Shown: positions 24,754 to 36,194 of the stretch, one piece after another
Layout of the letters: each line of letters begins with the position of its first letter
How positions within the stretch are numbered: the stretch's first letter is position 1
Assembly (NCBI GenBank): GCA_037176705.1
Contig: CM073885.1
Location: forward strand, 92,876,501 to 92,940,500
Length of the DNA: 64,000 bases
Direction of reading: 5' to 3'
Source of the DNA: Molossus alvarezi
Lineage: Eukaryota > Chordata > Mammalia > Chiroptera > Molossidae
Position numbers and translations under genes: made by a program
The notes under the pieces: generated by a model
What the model saw: the letters and a program-made list of their open reading frames with translations, nothing else
Told to the model about the DNA's origin: nothing
The model's database searches: none

Positions 24754-25380
24754 TTAAGGGATCATCATCGCCTGGGAATTGGATGTCTGAGATAGACTTC
24801 TTCCCTGAGCTAAAACTCCAGGTGTCCCTGACCTCAGACAGGTGCTGAAGTATAAACAATTTGGAATTCTTCAAAGAATTACTCATTCTGTGATATTTCT
24901 GGGTCCTTTTGGCCAACTTGGATCATATCTCATTCACTAAATACATCTTTTATAAACAAAGAAAACATTCTGATTTAACCCTGTTTGTACAGATAGGCAA
25001 TATGTCTGTTTCTTGTTCTACATAAAGAGTACAAAGAGAATAAGCAGCCCAAAAATATGCCTGGCCCAATTGTTTTAAATAGATTCACTTGGATTTAGAG
25101 GACACAGAGTAGAGCCAGTAAGAAGTGAACATGAGAATGAACGAGACAAAGAGTGCAAATGTAACAGCTAAAGGCGGGTTTCATAACTATGATCAGTAAA
25201 CTGGGTAAAATATTTATGAACTATTTTAGACAAATGTAAGGATGTTTGTGTTGAAAAATACAATATTCTGCTGCTACCTGGAAAACGTTCATTCAGTTCC
25301 CAGCATGGAAGCAGGAGGAAGACAAAATAAAATATCTGATTTGTAATAATTCCAGCATTGAAGAAAGTACGGGTTTAAGA
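24754..25380. other. Unassigned sequence
   Basis: No recognisable repeat. The 85-codon minus-strand frame at 24659-24916 overlaps the MITE and is not a gene. Confidence 0.45.
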
Positions 25381-25387
25381 AATGAAG

Positions 25388-25568
25388 CGGGGAGAGGAGG
25401 TAGGAAGAGATAAGCCAAAGAACGTATAGCATAACCCATGGCCACAGACAGCAGTGTGAAGGTAGGTGGGGAAGTGGAAGTGGGAAGGAGGGGGTATATG
25501 CGGGAGGAGGAAAGGGAAGATATCTGTAATACTTTCAACAATAAAGATAAATTTCAAGAAAAAAAAAT
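25388..25568 (+). mobile_element. LINE-1 3'UTR fragment, sense
   Basis: It reads gagataagccaaagaac, a G-rich stretch, then atatctgtaatactttcaac, aataaagataaa and an A run. This is the terminal layout of bat L1 3'UTRs (compare 33650-33795 and 56000-56122). It is a severely 5'-truncated insertion, and the G-rich run is on the plus strand. Confidence 0.72.
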
Positions 25569-25569
25569 T

Positions 25570-26545
25570 ACTATTTTATCAAGTATATCAGACACTCTAT
25601 TCAATTCAAATTGTCTTGTGATAAAGATTTTGGAGACCCCCACCACACTTGTGTGTGTATGCACACACACACATTCACATTTCTCTTGTTCATTTAAATT
25701 TCCCCAGTTATCTCTTACCTAAAAATGAAATGGTAACTCTGTAAGTTACGTATAAATAATGCATATGTCACATGGCACTAAGAAAAATGGAGTCCTCAAC
25801 TAAAATAGCTTTTTCATATTTTCCAGACTGCCCACATTGTCTGCAGCATGGCCTGTGAACTCACTACTACAATAACTGAACTAAGAGAGCTGGCTGTTTA
25901 AAAACAGCTCTAAAGCCACTGCACTGCTCACCTAGCCTCCTCTCTGATCTTCAGCTCTCAAAATGCATGGAAACATCTCTTCTAATAAGTTTCAGATTAA
26001 AAAAAAAATGGTTTCTGTTTATCCCTCACTTCCCAAAGTGTATAAACAAGCTAAGGAACTCTAAAAATGATCTGAGATTATATATACATGTAAATCTCGG
26101 GGATAATAAAGTGTTTCAAAATCATTATTATTGTATAACAATTTATTGTACCCAAGTTTGCCACATTATGCATTCTCTTATTCATCCCCAGTTCTACCCA
26201 TCAACACCCTAAAGACTGAGCTGGAGAGAACAAAGAGAGAGACTCGAAACGTAATCCTTCAGTTATGCCACATGCATGATCACTTCTGGAAAAGAAAGGG
26301 TAAAGACGATTCTCAGAACACAGGATTTTTTAGTTTTAATACCTATGGCCTGATTTCTACTTGACTACCATATGCATTCTCTTCTTGTGTAGCCTTCATT
26401 TATAGGTGTATAAAAGAACTTATGTTCAGTTTTATACTGCCCTATATTTTTGCTACACTCTTTTTTGCTTGTTCTTGACAGTGCTTCCTATGTTTTGGAA
26501 TTGCATTTGAGGAGAATTTATACCCTCATTCTTTCCCTCACATGG
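25570..26545. other. Unassigned sequence
   Basis: No gene. Frames at 25967-26364 overlap one another and lack a recognisable domain. A short CA tract lies at 25660-25673. Confidence 0.45.
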
Positions 26546-26554
26546 AATACTTTA

Positions 26555-26785
26555 TTTATTTATTTATTTCGCATTTATCTTCAGATACAGTGGGAGGAAG
26601 AGAAGGAGGAAGAGAGAGAGAGAAACATCAATGTGAGAGAGACACATCGAGTGGTGCCACCCACACGACCCCAACCGGGGCCAGGGACAAACTGCAACCG
26701 AGGTACGTGCCCTTAGTGGGAACCGAATTCAAGACTCTGGTCCACGGGCTGACACTATAACCACTGAGCCAAACCAGCCAGGGCA
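26555..26785 (-). mobile_element. VES-type SINE, subfamily A
   Basis: It shows a (TTTA)n tail, a GA block, and a head ending ccactgagccaaaccagcca followed by gggca. The 3' hairpin region is mostly lost. A possible 9-bp TSD (aatacttta at 26546 and aacacttta at 26791) is weak, so the edges are approximate. Confidence 0.9.
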
Positions 26786-27715
26786 CAAGAAACACTTTAA
26801 ATAGACAGTGGTAACTGGTGAAATTGTAAGAGCTGACCTCTGAATGTCCTAAAGGGAAAAGCTCTTATCTGTTGCCAGGAAAGATCTCTCAGGGATATTC
26901 CTACTGTATTTGAGTGGATTTCTGAGCCCGAGAATCTTGTGCACCACAGAGAAGGTTATTCCTCCTGGTATAATCATCCCATCAAACAGTCATTTATCCT
27001 GAACAATACTGTGCTGCTGCCTACATTTAGTCTCATAGTGAGAATGAAGTCATTCCTCATGAAATCCCTTAATAGATATCTCTACAACTCATTATTTTTT
27101 ATTGTAAATAAGGTGCTAGGCAGTAATAAAACATGATAAAATGAAAAATGCATTAATGTTTGTGTTAAATCTGGAGATGGTGTTGTATGGTAAGCCATAT
27201 TTTTCAGAAAAGTTTCCTTATATTTAAAGAGGTAGGGCTTAAAAGTACTTCAATAATTTTACATTCATGGGTACATGAAATAATCAACAAAGAAAGGAGT
27301 AAGGAGATGGGGATTTTAAGCATTGGGGTCTATTGTCTGCAAAGACAATATACAACCATGAGGACAGCTAAAGAGAAAGAATTATTTCCCTATGGGTAAG
27401 TTCCCAGTTTAGTGAAGTATCAAACCTGGTATCTGAACACAGCATTTGAAAAACACATCCATAAGAGGAACCTCAATTATAAATCAAAAGGGACTTTTAT
27501 CATTTGAATATCAAAACAGATTAGGATAAATTTCAATGTCTTTATTCACGAATTTTGTATGTAATATGCAAGGGTCAAGGAACTCTCCTCTTCATATAGC
27601 AAAATGATTGAGCTAATTCACAAATGTATGTCTACAAAATAGTCTTGGGTATTTAAAAGATGTTTTTTTATCCTTTGATCAGATTTGGCTAAAACTAAAA
27701 AATAAGTAAAATTTT
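26786..27715. other. Unassigned sequence
   Basis: No recognisable repeat or gene. Frames of 65-70 codons at 26939-27399 have no motif support. Confidence 0.45.
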
Positions 27716-27717
27716 GT

Positions 27718-28405
27718 AAACTGCTGTTTAGTTTTTATTTCATAATTATAAACTTAACTCTGAAATCCAGCTAGACTCAGAGGGAGATAAGGAAAATATG
27801 TCACACAAGGAACTAGAGTGAGAAACCAAGATAATGGGAAGTTCAGAGCAGACAGAGGTGAAGGGCTGCTCTCCTGAGCTATAAAAGGAGTGATCTGGTG
27901 AATGAGCTAAAACACAAGTCAAATTTATTCAGCATGATGATATTTCTGGTTCGCCATTCCTAAACCCAAAACGCTTCAGGGCTTCTATAGCATTTTCATC
28001 TCTTTTACCTTGACTAAGACCATGTTTGCCATCCAACCACTCGCTCTTGGCAGCATTTGTGTTGGGTCCAGCATTTTCCATGGACAAGATGCCAGGACCC
28101 CATATGCTTCAGGGTGAAGTTCTCATCATCAAATTTTCCCCGTACAGGGACTTGCCCCGACTAGTGTCATTAGGGCATGAGAAGTCATCCTCCTGGCACA
28201 TTCACCCCAGAATGATTTTTGAAAGAGGAACCTTATAATCTTTATCCCCAGTGCTCAGAGCACAAAACTTTTCTGCTGTCTTTGGGATTTTTTTCTTCAA
28301 ACAGCTCAAAGGAGATGCAGTCTAAGGGCTTGTTGCTAATGATGACGTGGAAGAACATGGGGTTGAGCAAAGTTGGATTTCCTGGCAGTGGCAGCAGCAT
28401 TGGAC
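27718..28405 (-). pseudogene. PPIA: Processed pseudogene of cyclophilin A (PPIA)
   Basis: The minus strand follows the PPIA mRNA from a GC-rich 5'UTR remnant (28371-28405) through an intronless coding remnant (28370 down to about 27928). It continues through the whole 3'UTR to a gaaataaaaac polyadenylation signal near 27731-27741. Recognisable segments are I-S-F-E-L-F near the N-terminus and G-P-G-I-L-S-M with N-A-G-P-N-T-N in the middle. The start codon is TTG and a one-base insertion shifts the frame early. A 21-base in-frame deletion removes the Q-F-F active-site segment of the peptidyl-prolyl isomerase fold. Loss of introns and retention of the 3'UTR indicate L1-mediated retroposition. 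The poly-A tail has decayed and no clear TSD is visible. The parent protein is a cytosolic prolyl isomerase; this copy cannot encode it. Confidence 0.92.
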
Positions 28406-29650
28406 CAGAATATGTCCATTTTTAAATCAAACTCTTGTTTCAACTTCTTCTCACATGCTCTATCACATCCTCCAGACAGCACCCCTCATGTATCCCCTGC
28501 CTTAATATTCTCTGCCCCTTAGTCATAGAAAGGAAACTGATAAACACATTCTAATCATATCTCAATATCTTAATCCTCAACATATTTCCTCATTTATTTA
28601 TCATGAATGCTATGCAAGGAAATGACAGGTTCTGCTGCATTCTCCACTTCGTCTTAGGCATACATTTTGACAGGCTGTGTTGCATATATATGTTGCCACA
28701 TGACTGATTACTATCCGGAAACATTAGTGAATGTGTTGTGTATCACTTTCAGGCTGTAGACCATAAAACCACTTGGTTTCCTGTGTGCAGTTTTTCCTCT
28801 AGCAGGGTAGAGTAGAAGTGGTCATGCTGACCTTGGAGATCACACATTGAACAAGGCAATGTGTGGTCTCCACCAGCCTTTATCCCTGAATAACCATGTG
28901 GAGAAGGACCCTTTCTATTGATATGGAACATCTATTTTTTGGGCAATTACACATCAAATCATAGAATTCTATTCTGTTTGGTTCATTATCCAAGTTCTGG
29001 TCTTTATATATTTAACTAGATTATGTCACTTTATCTAATGAATATGCTCATAAAGACTGTTTACACATGGTGAAATTTCAGACACCCACACTCATTGGTT
29101 ATAGACAGGAAATTTAGCATAATAAACTCATCCTATATATCTTTCCATACTGTGATGAAAAAGTTTATTTTTTCATAATATTCTATTTTGCCATATTTTA
29201 TTTCACTAGTTTCCCATTAAGAAGACACACCATATTTCATTGTTATATATTTAAATGTATTCAAAGATTCCTGAAAGCTTTTTATACCATAATTTTTTTA
29301 TCCTTGATTTATTTTAATTTATATTACATCAGTTGGCTGAATTTTAACATTTTCAGGGTGTTTTTTTTTCAGGAATGCTTGGATGCTATTACCTCCAAAT
29401 GCTTTATGTATATGTGTTTTGAGATTTTCTGTTTTTATACTTGAATGAGAATTTGTCTAGAGGAAAAAACGGAATTCTTGGTTCATGCTCATTTTCCCTT
29501 AATATTTGTAAAACTGTTTCTCAGTCATGTTATGCTGAATGGTGTGTAGAGTATTGAGACAAACCAGATTTTAAAAAAATGTTTTTGTCTGAATAGCTAT
29601 AGGACTTTTATTTTGGCTATAACTGAAAGCAGAGGTCCCCCATATTTTCC
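28406..29650. other. Unassigned sequence
   Basis: About 1.2 kb with no gene or repeat I recognise. The 60-codon minus-strand frame at 28749-28931 lacks support. Confidence 0.45.
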
Positions 29651-29664
29651 GAGAATATATAATT

Positions 29665-30412
29665 TTTTTCCTTTTTATTGAATTTATTGGAATGACACTG
29701 GTTAACAAAATTGTAGAGGTTTTGGGTGCATCATTCCACAACACATAATCTGTATACTGTATTATATATTCATCACCCCAAGTTAAGTCTACTTCCATCA
29801 CCATTTATCCCCCCAATACCCTTCTCCACCAACTCCTACCTTACCCCCCAGCAATAACCACACTGTTGTTCATGTCCATGAGTTTTTTTCTCTTTTTCTT
29901 TTTTTGTTTAATCCCTTCATCACCACCCCTAATGCCTGTGACAGCTGTCAGCCCACTCTCTATCTGTGAGTCTGCCTCTATTTTGCTTGTTAGTTCATTT
30001 TGTTCATTAGATTCCACATATGACTGAAATAATATGGTACTTGTCTTTCACTGACTGGCATATATAATGCTCCACTTGCCAATACATCTGATAAGGGGTT
30101 AATATCCAAAATTTAAAAACTAACGTACAACTCAACACCAAAAACAAATACAATCCAATTAAGACATGGACAAAGGACTTGAATAGACATTTCTCCAAAA
30201 GACATATGAAAAGATTCTCAATGTCACTAATCATCAGAGAAATGCAAATTAAAACCACAGTGAGGTATCACCTCACAACTGTCAAATGGCTACCATCAAT
30301 TATTCAACAGACAACAATTATTGGTGAGGATGTGGAGCAAAAGGAACCTTCGTGCATTGTTGGTGGGAATGCAGATTGGTGCAGCCACTGCAGAATGCAA
30401 TGTGGAAAGTAT
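29665..30412 (-). mobile_element. LINE-1 3' end with 5' inversion (twin-priming type)
   Basis: 29665 to about 30059 is antisense L1 3'UTR and ORF2 end. From about 30060 to 30412 the orientation flips to sense ORF2 (gataaggggttaatatcc through tgcagattggtgcagcc). On the element's own strand this is an inverted 5' piece joined to a 3' piece, with about 320 nt missing between them relative to the copy at 54772-56122. That is the signature of twin priming during target-primed reverse transcription. The TSD is not resolved. Confidence 0.75.
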
Positions 30413-30639
30413 ATTTATTTTACTGTGTTAGTAGATCAATTAATATTTATAGCACTATCAGATCCTCTTGGAGAAATAGGCCATTTAATCTCGAGGTTCA
30501 TATTTTTATCTAATGACTACATTACTCTTTTATATAGTGCTAGTAATTTTCAGGTGCATCAATATGTCTAAGTCATAATACCTTTGCCTAACTTCTTTAC
30601 ACATCACCATCTCTTGGGTTATATCTATCTATCTATCTG

Positions 30640-30684
<45 letters not shown>

Positions 30685-31595
30685 ATCTATCATCTATCAA
30701 TCAATCATCTATCATCTATCTATCTACCTACCTACCTACCTATCCATCTATCTATCTTTTATCTTTTACAAATTGTATGATTTTCAAACTCAAAATTTCT
30801 TTCCCTTACTCACTGTAAGATATAGCTTTCCTAATCCTTATTGCTTCTAATTTGTTTCACTTATTGTATGTCTTTAAACCTCAGGTATATTTCACTGAAA
30901 GTAAAAACTTATATTACTTCCTATTATATTCTTTCTTCTTGTTTATCATGTATATTTAATGGTCTTTATTTTCTTAATAGTCAAATTCTTCATTTTAATA
31001 TAGAGAGTAGCATATATCTTGTTCTTACATAAAATGCTATGTATAGTTTTATCATTTGCCTATCTTTTATTTGTTATATTTATTTTGTGTACTAACCCAT
31101 TAATAAATTCATTTTATGCTATGCTACATTTATTATCAATAACATTAAGATTAGCAATGTCTATCAAGAGCAATACTCTTCCCAAGGATAACATGATAAA
31201 GGAAATTGGGGAATAAACTGGAGGCAATAAGAAATAAGGAACATAGTTCCGCATGGAACTGTAAGAAAGACATAACTAAAGAATGTCCCAAACATACAGA
31301 TCATCATTGTTTTCTGCAGTACAGATCCCTATTTCATAGCAATAGCCTAAAGTTAGAGTGGGGTTGGGAAAAAAACATGTTTTAATACTCCAAATGTGTA
31401 GAACTGTTTTTTAAAATAAATTCACATTTTTCAAGGCTCTATTGTAAAATCTAACACTTCAATTCTTTTGACATATCCAGTCTAAATCATTCAGGAAGCA
31501 TATCTAGATTGTTCAATTAGGTTGTCTGGAAGACATGAAGAGCAAAATGCAATAATCATAAAGAAGACAGAAAAACTTAATAGGAAGTGTTGTGT
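30413..31595. other. Unassigned AT-rich sequence with microsatellite
   Basis: Apart from the ATCT array at 30622-30760 nothing is recognised. Frames at 30584-31216 are translations of simple repeat and AT-rich DNA. Confidence 0.5.
30622..30760. repeat. (ATCT)n/(ACCT)n compound microsatellite
   Basis: About 140 bp of ATCT repeats with GTCT, ATC and ACCT variants, including a block of consecutive ctac units near 30725-30742. It reads as degenerate minisatellite-like DNA. Confidence 0.95.
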
Positions 31596-31599
31596 CATT

Positions 31600-32374
31600 G
31601 TGTTTTTATTTTATTTTTTTATTGTTGACACTATTACAGATGTCCTTATTTTCCCCTCTTTCCCCCAACTCCACCTAACTCCCAACCCCCTTCCTTCTGG
31701 CCATCACCTTAGAGTTGTCTATGTCTATGGGTTATACATGTATGGTCTTTGGTTAATTTCTTAACTTTATTTCATCCAGTCCCCACCCACTTACCCACCC
31801 TCTCCCCTCTGACAGCTATCAGTCTGTTCTATATATCCATGCCTCTGGTTCTATTTTGTTCATCAGTTTATTTTGTTCATTAAATTCCACATATAAGTGA
31901 GATCATATGGTATGTGTCTTGACTTTCATTTCTCTGATAATAAGTGATGCTGAGCATCCTTTCATATATCTGTTGGCCATCTGCATGTCCTCTTTTAAAA
32001 AATGTCTATTCAGGTAGGTCCTCTGCCCATTTTTTTATCAGACAATTAATTAATTAATTAATTAATTAATGTTATTGGGTTGTATGAGTTTCTTATATAT
32101 TTTGATATCAACCCCTTATCAGATATATCATTTGCCAATATATTATCCTATTCAGTAGCTTGTCTTTTGTTTTGTTGATGGTTTCTTTCCATCGCTGTGC
32201 AGAAGCTTTTTAATTTGATGAAGTCCCATTTGTTTATTTTTGCTTTTTTCCCCCCCTTGCTCAAGGGGACATAGCCAAAAAGATATTACTCAAAGTGATG
32301 TCAAATAGTCTACTTACCTATGTTTTCTTCTAGGAGTTTTATGGTTTCAGTCCTTACATTTATGTCATTAATCC
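31600..32374 (-). mobile_element. LINE-1 3' part, antisense, with internal deletion
   Basis: The 3'UTR end is at the left (attgttgacactattacaga). About 31919 it jumps from 3'UTR into ORF2 (tttctctgataataagtgat), skipping roughly 400 bp. ORF2 continues to about 32374, where it abuts a sense L1 head to head. An (ATTA)n tract lies at 32044-32070. The 3' end differs from the 5467-10199 group, so it is another subfamily. Confidence 0.8.
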
Positions 32375-33044
32375 AGTCAGAATGGCTATTATAAATAAGT
32401 CAACAAATAACATGTGTTGGTGAGGATGTGCAGAAAAGGGAACCTTTGTGAACTGCTGATGGGACTACAAATTGGAGTATTCTCTATGGAAAACAGTATG
32501 TTGACCCCACCAAAAACTGGGAATAAATTTATCATACCGCCCAGCAATTCTACTTCTGGATATTTACCTGAAGGAAACAGAAATATTAATGTAAAAAGAT
32601 ATATGCACTTCTCTGTTCATTGCAGCATTATTTACAATAGCCAAGATATGGAAGCAACCTAGGTGTCCTTAGATAGGTGAATGTATAAAGAAGATGTGGT
32701 ATGTATACACGGTAAAAAATTACACAGCAATAAAACAATGAAACATTGCCATTTGTGAAAACATAGATGGACCTAGAAGGTACTATACTAAATAAAATAA
32801 ATCAAAGAGAGAAAGACAAACACCATATGATTTTATGTATATGTAAATCTAAAATTAACCAATCAACACAAAACAAAAATAGACTCATTTAAATAGAGAA
32901 CAAAGGAATGGTTGTCAGAGGGGAGAGGAAGGGAGTGATGGGCAAAAAAGTGAGGGGGTAAACAGTCAATTATATTGTGATAAATTTGCATGGCGACAGT
33001 TGAATTAGTGGGGTGATCACAAGGTGTAAGAATGTAGAATCACT

Positions 33045-33268
33045 GCTGTGGCCAGTTTGGCTCAGCGGTTAAAGCGTCAACCTGTGGACCAAAGAGTCCC
33101 AGGTTCAAATCTGGCCAAGAGCACATACCTCAGTTGCGGTTAGCCCCCCGGCCCTAGTTGGGGTTGTGCAGGTGGCAACCAATTGATGTGTATGTCTCAA
33201 TCAATGTTTCTCTCTCTCCCTCCCATTGTGTCTGAAGATAAATGTAAAAATATTCTTGGGTGAAGATT
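33045..33268 (+). mobile_element. VES-type SINE, subfamily A, inside old L1
   Basis: The head is gctgtggccagtttggctca, with a CT-rich middle and a tail motif ttcttgggtgaagatttt. The left TSD atgtagaatcact (33032-33044) matches atgtaaaatcacta at 33808 with one mismatch. The right TSD has been carried away from the SINE by the later L1 insertion. Confidence 0.9.
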
Positions 33269-33813
33269 TTAAAAAATGAATGTAAATAGTGCTGCTACAA
33301 ACATGGGGGTACATATATTCTTTATGATTGGTGTTTCATAACTAAGATCTGGAAACAGCCCAAGTGTCCATCAGTAGATGAATGGATTAAAAAGCTGTGG
33401 TACATATACACAATGGAGTACTACGCAGCTGTAAGAAAGAAAGACCTCTTATCCTTTGAGACTACATGGAGGGACCTGGAAAGTATCATCCTAAGTGAAA
33501 CAACCCAAACAGAGAAAGACAAGTTTCATATGATCTCACTTATTTGTGGAATATAATGAACATAACAGTCTGAGGAAGGGGGTAGTCCCAGAGACGTGGA
33601 AATGGGATACAGACTGACAATCCCCTAAATAGGGGGGGGGTGGGGAAGAGATAAACCACAGAACTTATATGCATGTATGCATGAACAGTGGACATGGACA
33701 ACAAACTGGGGAAAGGGCAGGGAGGGAGGGGGAGGGGGGGAATCAGTGGGGGAAAAAGGAGAAACATCTGTAACAAAAATTATTAATAAAAAAAATTAAA
33801 AAATGGATGTAAA
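33269..33813 (+). mobile_element. Young LINE-1 3' end with short 5' inversion, TSD present
   Basis: The insertion is 33287-33795. Bases 33287 to about 33341 are antisense ORF2 and 33342 onward are sense ORF2 C-terminus, stop, G-rich 3'UTR and A-rich tail. The inverted piece ends in the element exactly where the sense piece begins (compare 55643-55700), so it is a textbook twin-priming inversion of about 55 bp. The TSD ttaaaaaatgaatgtaaa (33269-33286) recurs at 33796-33813 with one mismatch. Confidence 0.88.
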
Positions 33814-34534
33814 ATCACTATATTGTATATCTCAAACTAATATAACACTGTATACCAACTACACTTAAATTTAAAATAATAAAAAGAAAAAGAATTATGT
33901 TTTGAAAAATAAAAGAAGGGGATAAACATTTGAATAAGTATTTTGGACATGTTAAATTTTACAAGTTGAAAGTAAAATCAACAAGAGCGTTTAATAAGAG
34001 AGATCAGAAGAAACACCATAGTCATTAAAAAGCATTTTAAGATGCCAAGGTACAAAAGAGGGCTGGGTATGTGAACTACTGAGATAAGCTAGGAGAGAGC
34101 TTATGTAGGGTATCTTAGACTAAGCTAAAGAATTTGATGTTATGTTAGGCAGAGATAAGTGTATAAGCTTAAGCCTAGTTGGTATATACACCTCTAGTTT
34201 TGTTTGCTTTCGTCTTAAGAAGGTATCTGGAATACAATACCTGGTAAGCCAGTGTGATGAAAGGTGACTGGGAGAGGGACCTGATAATTCTTTTGGAATA
34301 GTCCTAGTAAAGTGATTATTTAAACAATGGCCCTGTAGTGGAGAGAAAATTCTGTACGCAAGGGCAAGTTCATCCACAGATTTGATAAAATAACTATAGA
34401 AATGTCAGAGAAGTTGAGTTATAGGAAACAGGAGGAGAGAACAAATGGCAATACAATTTGTTGACAAGAGAATTTACATACATTGTATAATATCTTGGGA
34501 GGGTAAGTCATGAATTCAATAAAATAGTTTGAGT

Positions 34535-34622
34535 TAAAATAATTATAATTATATAATTTATATAAGTTATATAATTATAAATTATAATTACAAAATAATT
34601 ATATTAATTATAAATAATTAAA
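34535..34622. repeat. AT-rich self-complementary tract
   Basis: Repeated aattataattat and ttatataa units form overlapping palindromes in pure A/T sequence. Confidence 0.85.
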
Positions 34623-34890
34623 CTATGTGGAAATTCTTGCATGAACTTTCAGTGATGTTATGAAACTCAGTATAGTTTAGAGAAAGATATACTGATTTGA
34701 AGGTGCCCAGCTTATAAATAATAAATAAAATAATCAGTGTTAATAATACAACATTAAATATTTTCCAAGTAAGAGTTTAATAATATAAAATAATCAAATT
34801 GAAAATGGCTAGGAAGCTCATCATGTAATGTATGCGTAGGGGAGGATAAGCCAAGAATTGTCAAAAATAAAGTAGAAGTATCAGATGCAA

Positions 34891-34935
34891 CCAGAAGTAA
34901 TGAATGGCAGAAGCCAGAAGTAATGAATGGCAGAA
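34891..34935. repeat. 23-bp tandem duplication
   Basis: The unit ccagaagtaatgaatggcag plus aa occurs at 34891-34912 and again at 34914-34935, with a single g between. Confidence 0.93.
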
Positions 34936-35369
34936 ACATATAAAAATTTAGGATATGAAAAACTATAATAAGTACTGCAGAAAGATAAAATATGGTAAAC
35001 ATTTTCTATAAGGCATCAAGTATAATTTTATACAAGTATAAAATAGCTGTACATAAGCCAATAACCATAAGTGGATATTGAACGTGATTTTAGAAAGACT
35101 GAGTAAAACAGTTTGAGTAATGTTCAGATACTAATGTCTTAAGAAATGTGTGCCACTGAGAAATTAAAGGAAGTTGAGAAATAAGCACAAAACATTTTTT
35201 AAGATGATATGTGGTAATGAAAGGAATTTTCTAAGGAAATGAATTATGATAGTCTTTTCCTTGGTCGATTGATTATTTTCATTATAAAAGAATACTTATA
35301 CACAAAATGTGGGAGAAAGACAAAGAGAGAATGAGGGATTAATGAAGGAAAGAGAGCAACAGAGGGGGG

Positions 35370-35371
35370 TG

Positions 35372-35420
<49 letters not shown>
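35370..35420. repeat. (GA)n microsatellite
   Basis: GA dinucleotide run with a single C interruption near 35391. Confidence 0.95.
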
Positions 35421-35425
<5 letters not shown>

Positions 35426-36194
35426 GACTCCTTGAAAAAGATTTGGAGGAAGCAAACAGAAAAAAAAAAAAAGACATACACTTTGATAAATGAGAGAAAT
35501 GGTAGTCCTTAGGCCTTAAAAGTAGAGTAGATGTGATTAGAAAGTAAAGGAAATGGAAGTTGCTTTTTTTTTTTTTTTCTGACACTTTTAATCTCTAAAA
35601 TATGAGAAATAAATATAGCTTTTACAATAGGGAGGCAGTCTGTTTCTATAGACTTAAAAATGGTGTCTGAGTTTTGCAGATTCTATAACAGCATTACAAA
35701 AAACTACAGCTGTGCTTAGATCCTAGGTATGTTTTTAAGGTATGGATTTGGAGTTCCAGTATTCAAGGTTCTGCACTTGTCTCCAGCAATGTCAAGCAAT
35801 GTTAACATAATAAAGGTGGAAACAAATTACTTGTTTCAGTCCATGTTGGACTAGTCAGAGTGTAAGGATAAACAGGAGGATGAGACATCTGATGGTCCTG
35901 GGGGGAAAGAACTGTTAGTATTCAGTCTGGAAAGTGTGGACGTTCTTAGAGAGCTTATATGTCACTTTAAAACCAGCATATACATTCTTGCATAAATCTA
36001 GTTTTTCATATTGAAATATCTTAGTCTATCCTTTAGTCTTCCCTGCATTCACATTCACACAGAGTAGTATTATTTTTCCATCAATGCCTAAATGTTTTAC
36101 CCCTGTGTTCTCAAAACTGTCTCTCTCCTCCACACAAAATCAACAACAAAAACAGGGACCCCGTTCTCTCATTTTTCACATTCTCTAACTTTTT

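Larger units (their letters stand above)
32375..33895 (+). mobile_element. Old LINE-1 3' part, sense, split by a SINE and a younger L1
   Basis: The ORF2 C-terminus starts at gtcagaatggctattataaa and the 3'UTR runs to 33044. After the nested insertions the same 3'UTR resumes at about 33807 (gatgtaaaatcactatattg) and ends in an A-rich tail near 33895. It resembles the L1 at 1-2376 in its 3'UTR (compare 2280-2376), so these two are probably one old family. Confidence 0.85.
33900..36194. other. Unassigned AT-rich sequence with simple repeats
   Basis: No gene recognised. It holds an AT-palindromic tract (34535-34622), a 23-bp tandem duplication (34891-34935), a GA microsatellite (35370-35420) and A/T homopolymers at 35460 and 35566. 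Low-complexity reading frames such as 35244-35585 on the minus strand are translations of the GA tract. Confidence 0.5.

Noticed and set aside
24522..24761. Exact 8-bp target duplication for the hAT element
   Set aside because: Left ttttaagt and right ttaaggga share only ttaag. I do not claim an intact TSD.
28026..28425. Plus-strand frames of 68-70 codons
   Set aside because: They lie opposite the PPIA pseudogene, whose mRNA sense is the minus strand.
30622..30760. Regularly spaced short repeats as a CRISPR-like array
   Set aside because: These are 4-bp tandem units with no spacers, in a vertebrate genome: a microsatellite.
31600..33044. Twin-priming inversion across 31600-33044
   Set aside because: Both arms carry their own 3'UTR of different types, so they cannot be two halves of one reverse-transcribed copy.
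35244..35585. Ser/Leu-repeat protein frame on the minus strand
   Set aside because: It is a translation of a GA microsatellite.
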